Assembly: GCF_050433225.1 (NCBI RefSeq)
Contig: NZ_JBNPXQ010000005.1
Span: 310,001-374,000 of the forward strand
Direction of reading: 5' to 3'
DNA from: Sphingomonas_D zeicaulis
GTDB lineage: Bacteria; Pseudomonadota; Alphaproteobacteria; Sphingomonadales; Sphingomonadaceae
DNA: 64,000 nucleotides
Positions within the stretch are counted from its first letter, which is position 1; each line of letters opens with the position of its first letter. The notes under the pieces were generated by a model, which had not been told where the DNA came from, did not search any database, and saw only the letters and a list, made by a program, of their open reading frames with translations. Shown here piece after piece: positions 52,866-61,960 of this stretch. Position numbers and translations under genes: made by a program.

Positions 52866-53293
52866 CGCTGTCGCTCAGCCAGGCACGCGCCATCGTCGAC
52901 CACGCGTTGGCGCACGCCCGCGGCGAAGGACTGCAGCCGCTCGCCATCGCAGTGCTTGATGCCGGCGCGCACCCGATCGCCTTCGTCCGCGAGGATGGCG
53001 CCAGCCTGTTCCGCTTCGACATCGCCCGCGCCAAGGCCACCGGCGCGCTCGGCATGGGCGCGGACACGCGGGTCATCGCGGTGCGCGCCGCCGCCAACCC
53101 GGTGTTCTTCCAGAGCGTCGCGGCGGTCGTAGGTGGCGACATCGCCTTCTCGCCCGGTGGCGTGCTCGTCCGCGATGAGCAAGGCGCCCTGCTCGGCGCG
53201 GTCGGGATCAGCGGCGACACCGGCGAACGCGACGAGGCGTGCGCCGCAGCCGGCATCGCCGGCGCCGGGCTTTTTCACGGAGTGCAATCATGA
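52862..53293 (+). CDS. GlcG/HbpS-family small protein
   Basis: 143 aa. The family signature is clear: LSLSQARAIVDHALAHA, PLAIAVLDAGAHPIAFVRED, FRFDIARAKATGALGMG and GVLVRDEQGALLGAVGISG. The family includes haem-binding HbpS and GlcG; function in catabolic operons is unknown. The ATG overlaps the hydroxylase stop by 4 nt, and its own stop overlaps the dioxygenase start by 4 nt. It is therefore made in step with the ring-cleaving enzymes, perhaps assisting or protecting one of them. Confidence 0.85.
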   Translation: MTLSLSQARAIVDHALAHARGEGLQPLAIAVLDAGAHPIAFVREDGASLFRFDIARAKATGALGMGADTRVIAVRAAANPVFFQSVAAVVGGDIAFSPGGVLVRDEQGALLGAVGISGDTGERDEACAAAGIAGAGLFHGVQS

Positions 53294-54198
53294 AGCTGCG
53301 CAGCATCGAGCTGGCGCTGCCCCATGCGGGCGAAGCCGCCGCCTTCCTGACCGACATCTGGGGCATGCTGCCCGCCACGCAGGCGGGCGACACATATTAT
53401 CTGCGCGGGTCCGGTCCCTTCCCCTATCTGGTCGCGCTTCAGGAAGCGGTGGCGCCGCATGTCCGCTCCACCACCTTCGTCTGTTCGGCGGAGCGGCTGG
53501 ACCGGCTGCGGCGCTCGGTCAGCGACGCTGGGCTGGTCGCCACGCCCACCGTCTCCGCGGATCCCGGCGGCGGCCACGGCATCATCGTCGAACTGGCCGA
53601 AGGCGAGCTGCTGCGCTTCCTGGCTGACGCTGAGGACAGCAACCCCGTCGAGGGGCGCGACCTGCCGGTGAAGCTTACCCATGTCGTGTTCAATTCGGTC
53701 GATGCCGAGGCGACCGGCGCGCTCGTCGAGCGCGCGCTCGGCTTTCGCGTCTCGGATCGTACCAAGGGCATGGTGTTCGTCCGCTGCAACGACTCCCACC
53801 ACAGCACCGCCTTCGCGCGCGCCGGCATCGCCTCGCTCAACCATATCGCGTTCGAGATGGAAGATATGGATGCGGTGATGCGCGGCATCGGCCGGCTGCG
53901 CGATCATGGCCTGGCGCCCGCCTGGGGGCCCGGCCGCCACGGCCCCGGCGCCAATGTGTTCGCTTATTTCATCGCCCCCTTCGGCCCCGTCATCGAATTC
54001 TCGACTGCGGTCGAGAAGGTGCCCGAGGATTATGAGGCGGGCTCACCCGAGGACTGGATCTGGCCTGAAGGCCGGATCGACCAGTGGGGGATGTCGGACA
54101 AGGATTTTGCCGGCCTGCGCCAGGCCGAGGAACGGTTCCGCCACCGGCGGGACTGGCAACCGCAGCCGCTTGGGCTGCCCAGCGAGGAAAACGCCTGA
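53290..54198 (+). CDS. VOC-family extradiol ring-cleavage dioxygenase (BphC/FdeC-like)
   Basis: 302 aa from an ATG at 53290 (ATGA overlap). It has two vicinal-oxygen-chelate halves. The three Fe(II) ligands of type I extradiol enzymes fit His in VKLTHVVFNS, His in SLNHIAFEMED and Glu in GPVIEFSTAVE. The C-terminal GPGRHGPGANVFAYFIAPFG is typical of the family. It would cleave a catechol-type product of the FAD hydroxylase next to the hydroxyl pair. Order hydroxylase, dioxygenase, FAH-family hydrolase makes a plausible hydroxylation, ring-opening and C-C cleavage sequence. Confidence 0.9.
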   Translation: MKLRSIELALPHAGEAAAFLTDIWGMLPATQAGDTYYLRGSGPFPYLVALQEAVAPHVRSTTFVCSAERLDRLRRSVSDAGLVATPTVSADPGGGHGIIVELAEGELLRFLADAEDSNPVEGRDLPVKLTHVVFNSVDAEATGALVERALGFRVSDRTKGMVFVRCNDSHHSTAFARAGIASLNHIAFEMEDMDAVMRGIGRLRDHGLAPAWGPGRHGPGANVFAYFIAPFGPVIEFSTAVEKVPEDYEAGSPEDWIWPEGRIDQWGMSDKDFAGLRQAEERFRHRRDWQPQPLGLPSEENA

Positions 54199-55031
54199 TG
54201 CGCTATGTGAGCTTCCGCCGCCCCGATGGCACGCCCAGCTTCGGGCGCCTGGACGGCGAGCAGATCGTCGAACTGGCCACCCCCGGCGGCGCCGTTAGTC
54301 TGAAGGCCGCGTTGATCGACGGGAGCCTCGCCGGGCTCACCGATGGCACGCGCTTCGCCCGCGCCGACGTGGTGCTGCTGCCGGTGATCCCCGATCCCGC
54401 CAAGATCCTGTGCGTCGGCCTCAACTATGCCGAGCATGTCAAGGAAACCGGGCGCGAGCAGAAGGCGCATCCGGCGATCTTCGTGCGCTATCCCGACAGT
54501 CTCGTCGCTGATGGCCAGCCGATGGTGAAGCCCGCGGTCACCGAGCGCTTCGACTATGAGGGCGAACTGGCGGTGATCATCGGCAAGCGTGCGCACAAGG
54601 TCGCGCGTGCCGATGCGATGGCACATGTCGCCGGCTATGCCGCATTCAACGACGGCTCCGCGCGCGATTGGCAGCGCCACAACATCCAGTTCACCCCCGG
54701 CAAGACCTTTCCCGGCACCGGCGGCTTCGGCCCCGCGCTGGTAACGCCCGACGAGGTCGGAGACGTCACCGCGCTCTGCGTACGCACCCGGCTGAACGAC
54801 GAACTGGTTCAGGACCAACCGGTCTCCGACATGATCTGGGATATCGCGACCGTCATCGAATATATCTCCGCCTTCACGCCGCTCGCGCCCGGCGACGTGA
54901 TCGCCACCGGCACGCCCGGCGGCGTCGGCGATAAGCGCACGCCGCCGCTCTACATGAAGGCCGGCGACAAGGTCGAAGTCGATATCGGCCTCGTCGGCAC
55001 GCTCACCAACCGCATCATCGACGAACAATAA
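54198..55031 (+). CDS. Fumarylacetoacetate-hydrolase (FAH) family protein
   Basis: 277 aa from an ATG at 54198 that shares one base with the dioxygenase stop (TGATG). The FAH domain has KILCVGLNYAEHVKE, VTERFDYEGELAVIIGK with metal-ligand acids, VAGYAAFNDGSARDWQ, and GDVIATGTPGGVG. Family members hydrolyse or decarboxylate 2-oxo acids from aromatic ring fission. It follows the dioxygenase as in catechol meta-cleavage or fde-type operons. The substrate is inferred from position only. Confidence 0.9.
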   Translation: MRYVSFRRPDGTPSFGRLDGEQIVELATPGGAVSLKAALIDGSLAGLTDGTRFARADVVLLPVIPDPAKILCVGLNYAEHVKETGREQKAHPAIFVRYPDSLVADGQPMVKPAVTERFDYEGELAVIIGKRAHKVARADAMAHVAGYAAFNDGSARDWQRHNIQFTPGKTFPGTGGFGPALVTPDEVGDVTALCVRTRLNDELVQDQPVSDMIWDIATVIEYISAFTPLAPGDVIATGTPGGVGDKRTPPLYMKAGDKVEVDIGLVGTLTNRIIDEQ

Positions 55032-55066
55032 TCCAAAGCGAAAGCAAGTTTTGGGGAGGATAGACA

Positions 55067-57388
55067 ATGACTGGATTGGTTCTGATCAGCGCGCTTGCCG
55101 GAGCAAGCGCGATCGCCCTCGCCGCTCCAGCCGCCGCGCAGGAGAGCACGGCGCCGCAGGCGGCACCCGAAGTCACCGAGGATGTCGGCGCCGATATCGT
55201 CGTCACCGCCACCCGCCGGGCCGAGCGCCTGCAGGACGTGCCTATCGCGGTGTCGGCAATCGGCGGCGAGCAGCTCGCCGAGAGCGGCTTCCAGCGGCTG
55301 ACCGACATTCAATATCAATTCTCGGGCGTGCAGTTCGGCACCTCGCCCAATGACAGCGGCTTCCGCCTGCGCGGCGTCGGCACTGCAGGCGGGTTCAGCA
55401 GTTCGTCCGAACAGAATGTCGGCACCGTCGTCGACAATGTCGTCATCCCGTTCGGCAACCCGATCAACAGCCTGGGCGATCTCGAGCGCGTGGAGGTGCT
55501 GAAGGGGCCGCAGGGCACGCAGTTCGGCAAGAACGCCTCGTCCGGCGTGGTCAACATCACCACGAAGAAGCCGACCTTCGACAAGGTCGGCGGCAAGATC
55601 TTCGGTTCCTATGCCGAGCTGAACGAGGTCAACGTCAACGGCAATCTCAACCTGCCGCTCAGCGCGAACACCGCGCTCGGCCTGTTCGGCTTCTACCGGC
55701 GCAACGATGGCTTCCTGCGCAACGTCGTCCTCGACAAGGATTGGGGCGGCGAGGAAAGCTATGGCGCGCGCGGCAAGCTGTATTTCGAGCCGAGCGATGC
55801 GCTCAGCATCTACCTCATCGCCGATTATTCGAAGATCGATCGCACCGGCCCCGGCCAGATCTGGTCGCTGGCGCGGCTGCCCAGCTTCGCCAACCCGCTG
55901 ATGGCTGCACGCTTCGGCAATCTCGGCGCACTCGGCATCACGCCGGGGTTCGACAACGCCAAATCCGCCGAGGAATACGAGGGCTATACCAGCGAGCAGA
56001 ATTATGGCGCCTCGCTTGAAGTGAACCTCGCGCTCGGCGACTATAACTTCACATCGATCTCGGCGTGGCGCCGGCTCGACGAAGGCCCGCAGGTCTTCGC
56101 GATCGATGGCAGCAGCGTTCCCGTCTTCACCGCGCAGCAGGATGGCGTCGACCAGACCTTCCTGTCGCAGGAACTCCGCATCACCTCGCCCTCGGGCAGC
56201 GCGCTCGAATTCACCGCGGGCGTCTACGGCTCGCGGCGCAAGGTGGGCGACGACAATGATCTCAGCCGCGCACAGTTGCGCCCGGCCGCGCCGTTCAATC
56301 CGTTCATCGTCAGCATTTCGGCGGGCCAGAGCAACACCCAGACCCGCTCCGACTCGCTGGCCGCCTTCTTCGACGGCAAGTTCAACGTCAGCGAGCAATT
56401 GGCGGTGATCGGAGGCCTGCGCTATCAATATGACTGGGTGAAATCGTCGAGCTTCTCGATCATCGATCCCGCTTTCCCGCCCAATCCGCCGGGCCCGCCG
56501 GTGCCGGGGCAGGTCAATTTCTACACGGCCCGCCCGCTCGCCACCGGCTCGACGAGCAAGGGCGACTGGTCCGGCCGCGGCGGCTTCCAGTTCAAGCCGA
56601 GCCGCGACCTGATGATCTACGGCACGATCGCGCGCGGCTATCTCGGGCCCACGGTCACCTTCTCCGGCCTGACCGGCGCCAAGGTGGATGTGGGGCCGCA
56701 GACGGTGCGCGACATCACCGTCGGCGTGAAATCGCAATTGTTCGATCGCGCCGTCACGCTCAACGCCAACATCTTCTTCGACACCTACAAGAACCTGCAG
56801 ACCTCGGTGTTCAACGGGCTGGAATTCCTGACGGAGAATGCCGGCGGCTTCAAAGCCAATGGCTTCGAGGTCGAGACGTCATGGCGGGTTTCGCCCGAAT
56901 TCTCGCTCAACGGCTCCTTCACCTATTCGGACACCAAGTTCACCGATTATGTGACCGCCTGCCCCGATGTCGTGAAGGCCGGCTTCACCTGCTATCTCGA
57001 CGGCACCACCAGCCTGGTGCAGGCCGCGGGCGAGCCGCTGTCGGGCGCGCCGAAATATAGCGCGACCGCCGGAGCGGATGTGCGCCTTCCGATCAACGAC
57101 AGCCTGACCTTCGACTGGTCGGCGAACTTCTACTATCGCAGCCGCGTCCAATACGCCGCTGTGCAGGCCTATGCCGACCAGCCGGGCTATGGAACGATCG
57201 GCCTCAACGCCGGCATCGGCCATCCGGACGGCAATTGGCGCATCGGCGTCTTCGCCCGCAACCTGCTCGACCAGCGTTTCCATTCGGCGGTCATCGGCCT
57301 GCCCTTCAGCGATCCAGGCGGCCGCGTGAACTGGCTGAGCCGCGAGGGCCGGCGCACGCTGGGCGTATCGGCGGAAATGCGCTTCTAA
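55067..57388 (+). CDS. TonB-dependent outer-membrane receptor
   Basis: 773 aa. Signal peptide about 1-25 (ALAAPAAAQ cleavage region). TonB-box-like IVVTATRRAE leads into the plug (about 45-170, LQDVPIAVSAIGGEQL, VEVLKGPQGTQFGKNASSGVVNI). A 22-stranded barrel follows, with typical alternating aromatic strands, and the last strand ends GVSAEMRF with the terminal Phe. GGGGAGG lies upstream of the ATG. It imports a large or scarce solute; with secreted glycosidases downstream, a phenolic glycoside is the best guess. Sphingomonads are rich in such receptors. Confidence 0.92.
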   Translation: MTGLVLISALAGASAIALAAPAAAQESTAPQAAPEVTEDVGADIVVTATRRAERLQDVPIAVSAIGGEQLAESGFQRLTDIQYQFSGVQFGTSPNDSGFRLRGVGTAGGFSSSSEQNVGTVVDNVVIPFGNPINSLGDLERVEVLKGPQGTQFGKNASSGVVNITTKKPTFDKVGGKIFGSYAELNEVNVNGNLNLPLSANTALGLFGFYRRNDGFLRNVVLDKDWGGEESYGARGKLYFEPSDALSIYLIADYSKIDRTGPGQIWSLARLPSFANPLMAARFGNLGALGITPGFDNAKSAEEYEGYTSEQNYGASLEVNLALGDYNFTSISAWRRLDEGPQVFAIDGSSVPVFTAQQDGVDQTFLSQELRITSPSGSALEFTAGVYGSRRKVGDDNDLSRAQLRPAAPFNPFIVSISAGQSNTQTRSDSLAAFFDGKFNVSEQLAVIGGLRYQYDWVKSSSFSIIDPAFPPNPPGPPVPGQVNFYTARPLATGSTSKGDWSGRGGFQFKPSRDLMIYGTIARGYLGPTVTFSGLTGAKVDVGPQTVRDITVGVKSQLFDRAVTLNANIFFDTYKNLQTSVFNGLEFLTENAGGFKANGFEVETSWRVSPEFSLNGSFTYSDTKFTDYVTACPDVVKAGFTCYLDGTTSLVQAAGEPLSGAPKYSATAGADVRLPINDSLTFDWSANFYYRSRVQYAAVQAYADQPGYGTIGLNAGIGHPDGNWRIGVFARNLLDQRFHSAVIGLPFSDPGGRVNWLSREGRRTLGVSAEMRF

Positions 57389-57424
57389 CGGCAGCGTGGT
57401 GCGGACGGCGAGGAGAGCGAGCAG

Positions 57425-58414
57425 ATGATCTCGACGCACATTGCCCTGCCGGCGATGGTGGCAGGCCTGATCGCAGGCAGCGCCGCCCCCGCAGCCGCGG
57501 CGCCGGCCTGCCCGGCGCTGCGTTGGACGACCTTGGGCACCGCGGGCGGCCCGGTGCCCACCGCCGACCGCGCCGAGCCTTCCAACCTGCTGATCCTCGG
57601 CGACCGGCAGGTGCTGGTCGATGCCGGCGACGGCACGGTCAACCAATTGTCGCGCATCGGCATGGACCTGCGGCTGATCCGCACGGTGTTCATCAGCCAT
57701 CTGCATCTCGACCACAGCGGCGGGCTCGCCGCGGTGATCGGGCTGCGCTGGATGAACCAGTTCCCCGGCCAATTGACGGTCTATGGCCCACCCGGCACCA
57801 GCCAACTGGTCGACGGCATCGTCGCCTCGATGGCGCCGCCGAGCCGGATCGGCTTCGGCCTGGGCACCTTGCCGCCCCCGCCCGCGGGCTCGGTCCGCGC
57901 GATCGAACTGCGCGACGGCGCGCGCATCACGCTGGATGGCGGCGCGATCGTCGAGGCCGCCGCCAACAGCCATTACGATCACGACGGCAAGCCCGATCCC
58001 GCCAACATCTCGCTCAGCTACCGCTTCACGCTGGGCAACCGCAGCATCACCTATAGCGGCGATACCGGACCCAGCGAGGCGGTGACGAGGCTGGCGGAGG
58101 GCAGCAACATGCTGGTGAGCGAGGTGATCGATCTCGACCGGCTGCTCGCGGAGATCCGCCAGCGCCGCATCGATGCCTCGCCCGAAATGCTGGCATCGAT
58201 GCGCGAGCATCTGTCGACCCACCATCTGCTCCCGGCGGATATCGGTAAGCTCGCAGCGCAGGCGAAGGTCGGTCGCGTCGTCCTCACCCACTTCGCCGTG
58301 CCGGGGTTGCTCAGCGAGTCCGAACCGACGCTGCGCGCCGGCATCGGCGGCCGCTATGCCGGGCCGGTCGATCTTGCGCGCGACCTTTCAAGCTTCGATG
58401 TGGGGTGCAGATGA
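57425..58414 (+). CDS. Secreted metallo-beta-lactamase-fold hydrolase
   Basis: 329 aa with a signal peptide (about 1-26, LIAGSAAPAAAAPA). MBL metal motifs are ISHLHLDHSGG near residue 100, THHLLPADIG, and ITYSGDTGPSEAV for the downstream ligands. The arrangement resembles ribonuclease-Z/arylsulfatase-type MBL proteins. Activity on lactones, esters or phosphoesters is possible; the substrate is unknown. It follows the TonB receptor by 36 nt and overlaps the next gene by 4 nt, so it belongs to the same transcription unit. Confidence 0.85.
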   Translation: MISTHIALPAMVAGLIAGSAAPAAAAPACPALRWTTLGTAGGPVPTADRAEPSNLLILGDRQVLVDAGDGTVNQLSRIGMDLRLIRTVFISHLHLDHSGGLAAVIGLRWMNQFPGQLTVYGPPGTSQLVDGIVASMAPPSRIGFGLGTLPPPPAGSVRAIELRDGARITLDGGAIVEAAANSHYDHDGKPDPANISLSYRFTLGNRSITYSGDTGPSEAVTRLAEGSNMLVSEVIDLDRLLAEIRQRRIDASPEMLASMREHLSTHHLLPADIGKLAAQAKVGRVVLTHFAVPGLLSESEPTLRAGIGGRYAGPVDLARDLSSFDVGCR

Positions 58415-59256
58415 TGCGCGATGCGATCGCCGCGATGGGCCGCGCGCTCGGGCCAGCCATCCTCGAACAATGCCGGGCGCTATTCGATGCGGAGCAGGCG
58501 GCGTTGCGCGACGCCCTGCCCGTCACCGCCGCGGACATCCCCTATGGCCCTGATCCGCGCCAACGGCTGGACCTTTACGCGCCGGCCGAACCGGCCAGCG
58601 CCGCGCCGATCCTCGTCTTCGTCCATGGCGGCGGCTTCCTGAAGGGGGACAAGGGCGGCGGCGCCGACTGGGCCAACGCCAATGTCGGCCGGATGGCGGC
58701 GGCGGCCGGCTTCCTCGGCGTCGTCGTCACCTATCGCCTCGCGCCCGATCATATGTGGCCGGCGGGGACGGAGGATGTCGCGGCGGTGGTCGGCTGGCTG
58801 AAGGCCAATGCCGCCGCGCATGGCGGCGATCCCGACCGGATCGTGCTGGCGGGCACGTCGGCGGGCGCGGTGCACGTCGCCGGCGCGCTCAAGCGGGTGG
58901 AAGGCGGCATTCGCGGCGCGATCCTGCTCTCCGGTCTCTACGGCTACACCCCGATCGATGAGCGCGATGCGCTCTATTATGGCGACCCCGCGCTCTATTC
59001 GGACCGGATGCCGCTGGAAGCGTTGGCGGCGACCGGGCTGCCGCTGTTCCTGGCCTCGGCCGAATTCGACCCGCCGCGTTTCCAGGCCGAGTTCCTGTCC
59101 TTGATGCAGGAACGGCTGGCGCGGCACGACGCCATGCCGCGCGCGATGATCCTGTCGGGTCACAATCATTATTCGATGCCGATGCATCTGGGCACCGCCG
59201 ACCGGCGGCTGGCCGACGAGATCTGCGCCTTCGTGCGCGCCACCACCGAACGATAA
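58411..59256 (+). CDS. Alpha/beta hydrolase (HSL/GDXG-like esterase)
   Basis: 281 aa from an ATG at 58411 (ATGA overlap; GTG 58405 and ATG 58414 also possible). HGGGF oxyanion motif in VFVHGGGFLKGDKG, nucleophile Ser in VLAGTSAGAVHVAG, Asp in LASAEFDPPRF and His in ILSGHNHYSM complete the triad. No signal peptide, so it is cytoplasmic. It probably hydrolyses an ester or a ring-cleavage intermediate. Position between MBL and GH1 genes suggests a catabolic role in the same pathway. Confidence 0.87.
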   Translation: MMRDAIAAMGRALGPAILEQCRALFDAEQAALRDALPVTAADIPYGPDPRQRLDLYAPAEPASAAPILVFVHGGGFLKGDKGGGADWANANVGRMAAAAGFLGVVVTYRLAPDHMWPAGTEDVAAVVGWLKANAAAHGGDPDRIVLAGTSAGAVHVAGALKRVEGGIRGAILLSGLYGYTPIDERDALYYGDPALYSDRMPLEALAATGLPLFLASAEFDPPRFQAEFLSLMQERLARHDAMPRAMILSGHNHYSMPMHLGTADRRLADEICAFVRATTER

Positions 59257-59271
59257 AAGGGAGAGAGACGG

Positions 59272-60591
59272 ATGCTGGACCGCAGGACGATGCTGGCGAG
59301 CGGGATCGCGACCGGTGCCGCGATGATGGCGGCGCCCGCGCTCGCCGCGCGCAAGCCCCCCGCAGACCCTGCCTTCCCCAAGGGCTTCCTGTGGGGCGCC
59401 GCCACCGCGCCGCACCAGATCGAGGGCAATAATCTCGCCAGCGATCTGTGGTTCCTGGAGAACCAGCAGCCGACCATCTTCGCCACCCCCTCGGGCGATG
59501 CCTGCAACAGCTTCGATCTCTGGGAAACCGACCTCGATCTGGCGAAGGCGATGGGGCTAAACGCCTATCGGTTCGGCATCGAATGGGCGCGTATCGAGCC
59601 CGAGAAGGGCCGCTTCTCGCAAGCGATGCTCGATCATTACAAGGCGGTGATCGAAGGTTGCCGCGCGCGCGGCCTCAGCCCGATCGTCACCTACAGCCAT
59701 TTCACCGCGCCACGCTGGTTCAGCGCGCAGGGCGGCTGGACCAATGCCGAATCCGCTGAACTCTTCGCGCGCTATTGCGACACGGCGACGCGCGCGCTGG
59801 GCGCCGGCATCGCGCAGGCGATCACCTTCAACGAACCCAATATCCTGCTGCTGCTGAAACCGATGCTGCCCCCACAGGTTTGGGAGATCCAGAAGGCGAC
59901 CCTTGAGACCGCGGCTAAGCGGCTGGGTGTGCCGAAGTTCGTCAGCGCGAATGTCGCGGACATCGCCGATCTGCCCGCGCTTCAACGGGGGCTGCTTGCC
60001 GCGCATCAGGCTGGCAAGGCGGCGATCAAGGCGGCGCGCGGCGATCTTCCGGTCGGCATCTCGCTGGCGATGATGGACGATCAGGCGGTGGGCAACACCG
60101 CGATGCGCGATCGCATGCGCGCCGAACTCTACGGCGCCTGGCTGGAGGTCGCGAAGCGGGACGATTTCATCGGCGTGCAGAATTACGAGCGCGCGCTGTG
60201 GAGCGAGAAGGGCCGCCAGCCTGCCCCCGCCGGTTCGGCGGTGAACTGGAGCGGCACGGAGGTCTGGGCGCCTTCGCTCGCCGGCGCGGTCCGCTACGCG
60301 CATGAACGGACGCGCATGCCGGTGCTGGTCTCCGAACATGGTGTCGGCACCGATGACGATGCCGTCCGCGCCGCCTTCATCCCTGCGGCGCTCGCCGAAC
60401 TGAAAAAAGCGATCGACGATGGCGTGCCGGTGACCGGCTACTGCCACTGGTCGCTGCTCGACAATTTCGAATGGATCTTCGGCTACAAGCCACGCTTCGG
60501 GCTGCACAGCGTCGATCCCAAGACCTTCGCGCGAACGGCCAAGCCCAGTGCCGGTATCTACGGCGCGATCGCGCGCCGCAACGCGCTGTGA
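59272..60591 (+). CDS. Secreted GH1 beta-glucosidase
   Basis: 439 aa with a Tat-like signal (DRRTMLASGIATGAAMMAAPALAA). GH1 features: FLWGAATAPHQIEG, WARIEPEKGRF, acid/base Glu188 in TFNEPN, nucleophile Glu355 in SEHG, and HWSLLDNFEWIFGYKPRFGL near the C-terminus. The nucleophile motif is SEHG rather than the usual TENG, a deviation worth noting. It would remove beta-linked glucose from a glycoside in the periplasm. Together with the GH106 rhamnosidase it could strip rhamnosyl-glucose disaccharides from flavonoids. Confidence 0.9.
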   Translation: MLDRRTMLASGIATGAAMMAAPALAARKPPADPAFPKGFLWGAATAPHQIEGNNLASDLWFLENQQPTIFATPSGDACNSFDLWETDLDLAKAMGLNAYRFGIEWARIEPEKGRFSQAMLDHYKAVIEGCRARGLSPIVTYSHFTAPRWFSAQGGWTNAESAELFARYCDTATRALGAGIAQAITFNEPNILLLLKPMLPPQVWEIQKATLETAAKRLGVPKFVSANVADIADLPALQRGLLAAHQAGKAAIKAARGDLPVGISLAMMDDQAVGNTAMRDRMRAELYGAWLEVAKRDDFIGVQNYERALWSEKGRQPAPAGSAVNWSGTEVWAPSLAGAVRYAHERTRMPVLVSEHGVGTDDDAVRAAFIPAALAELKKAIDDGVPVTGYCHWSLLDNFEWIFGYKPRFGLHSVDPKTFARTAKPSAGIYGAIARRNAL

Positions 60592-61019
60592 CGGTGGCGG
60601 CGATCCCGCGCCAGACGGTCATGCGGGAGGCGGCGACCAGCTTCGCGATCAACGCAATGCTGAGCCTCGCCTTCTTCGCGCTGCTCTACGGTCTGACCCC
60701 GCGCCTGCTCGCATGGGGCGCGCCGGATCGGCTGGCGCTGGATTTCGTACCGCAGTCGATCGCGGTCGCGCTGATGAGCGCGCTGGTGCCATGCCTCATC
60801 CTCCGTCGGCGGCTGCGGCTGCCGATCGGCATCCAGCCGATCGTGCTGCGCGCCTCGCTGTTCGCGCTGCTCGGCGGCCTCGTCGGTGCGGCGATGGCAG
60901 CGCTGTGCGCATCGCTTCCGCCGATCGGCTGGACAACGGCGCTGCTGCTCAAGCTCGGCTATGGCGGCACGCTCGGCGCCGCGATCACGACCGTCTGCAT
61001 CGGGAGGTTGACGGCATGA
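60588..61019 (+). CDS. Small integral membrane protein of unknown function
   Basis: 143 aa from a GTG at 60588 overlapping the GH1 stop (GTGA). Four hydrophobic segments are visible (about residues 18-40, 58-76, 88-110, 122-138): FAINAMLSLAFFALLYGL, VALMSALVPCLIL, SLFALLGGLVGAAMAALC and GGTLGAAITTVCIG. No family recognised. It is coupled to both flanking genes by 4-nt overlaps, so it is a genuine member of the operon. It could be an inner-membrane transporter subunit or an accessory of the glycosidases. Confidence 0.6.
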   Translation: MTVAAIPRQTVMREAATSFAINAMLSLAFFALLYGLTPRLLAWGAPDRLALDFVPQSIAVALMSALVPCLILRRRLRLPIGIQPIVLRASLFALLGGLVGAAMAALCASLPPIGWTTALLLKLGYGGTLGAAITTVCIGRLTA

Positions 61020-61945
61020 GACTGGCGATCACCGCGGCGCTTGCGCTGCTGCTGGGCGCGCCCGCGATCGGGCAGGCGCCGCGCGTCGAACCCATTTCCG
61101 CGCCCGACCTCGGGCCGGCGATCCCGCTCTATCCGGACAACAAGCCGGCGAAGCCTGGCGCGGACGAGCAATGGTCGCATATGTCCGGCCAGATCGGCGA
61201 GAACCGGTTCGACAACATCATGGTCCGCAACGTCGTCCGGCCGACGATCACCCCCTATCTGCCCGCGGCCGGCAAGGGCAGCGGTGCAGCGGTCATCGTC
61301 GCCCCCGGCGGTGCCTTCCTGTCGTTGTCGATGACCGGCGAGGGGCGCGACATCGCCCAATGGCTCGCGGATCATGGCATCGCCGCCTTCGTGTTGAAAT
61401 ACCGCCTCAATCCCACCCCGCGGGACGATGGCGCGTTCATGGCGGTGATGGCCGGGCGATTTGGCGCGGCCGCGAAGGGAGAGGCCGGGCCCGAAGTGCG
61501 CGAACCGCGCGCGACCGAGGACGCGTTGAAGGCACTGGCGATGGTTCGTGCCAATGCTACCCGCTACGGCATCGATCCGGCACGCGTCGGCATGATCGGC
61601 TTTTCCGCCGGCGCGATGACCGCGCTCAACGCCACGCTTGAAGGCAAGGGCGCTGCCCGCCCCGCCTTCCTCGGCTATATCTATGGTCCGATGCTGCCGG
61701 TTGCGGTGCCGGCCGACGCACCGCCGATGTTCGCGGCGATCGCCATGGACGACGGGCTTTTCGCCAAACAGGGCTTCGGCATCGTCGATGCGTGGCGCAA
61801 GGCCGGCCGGCCGGTCGAACTCCATGCCTATGAACGCGGCGACCATGGCTTCGGTGCGGGCCGCCCCGGCACGACCACCACGGGCATGCTGCCGCAATTC
61901 CTCGCATGGCTGGAGGCGCGCAACCTCCTCGCCGGCCGTCCCTGA
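61016..61945 (+). CDS. Secreted alpha/beta hydrolase (acetylxylan-esterase/BD-FAE-like)
   Basis: 309 aa from an ATG at 61016 (ATGA overlap). Signal peptide about 1-19. Nucleophile Ser in MIGFSAGAMTALN, oxyanion-side APGGAFLSLS, and catalytic His in ERGDHGFGAGRPGTTTTG at the C-terminus. Family members are carbohydrate esterases or feruloyl/phenolic esterases. The context of a deglycosylation operon suggests removal of an acyl group from a plant glycoside; the exact ester is unknown. Confidence 0.85.
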   Translation: MRLAITAALALLLGAPAIGQAPRVEPISAPDLGPAIPLYPDNKPAKPGADEQWSHMSGQIGENRFDNIMVRNVVRPTITPYLPAAGKGSGAAVIVAPGGAFLSLSMTGEGRDIAQWLADHGIAAFVLKYRLNPTPRDDGAFMAVMAGRFGAAAKGEAGPEVREPRATEDALKALAMVRANATRYGIDPARVGMIGFSAGAMTALNATLEGKGAARPAFLGYIYGPMLPVAVPADAPPMFAAIAMDDGLFAKQGFGIVDAWRKAGRPVELHAYERGDHGFGAGRPGTTTTGMLPQFLAWLEARNLLAGRP

Positions 61946-61960
61946 CAATCGGAAACCAAC

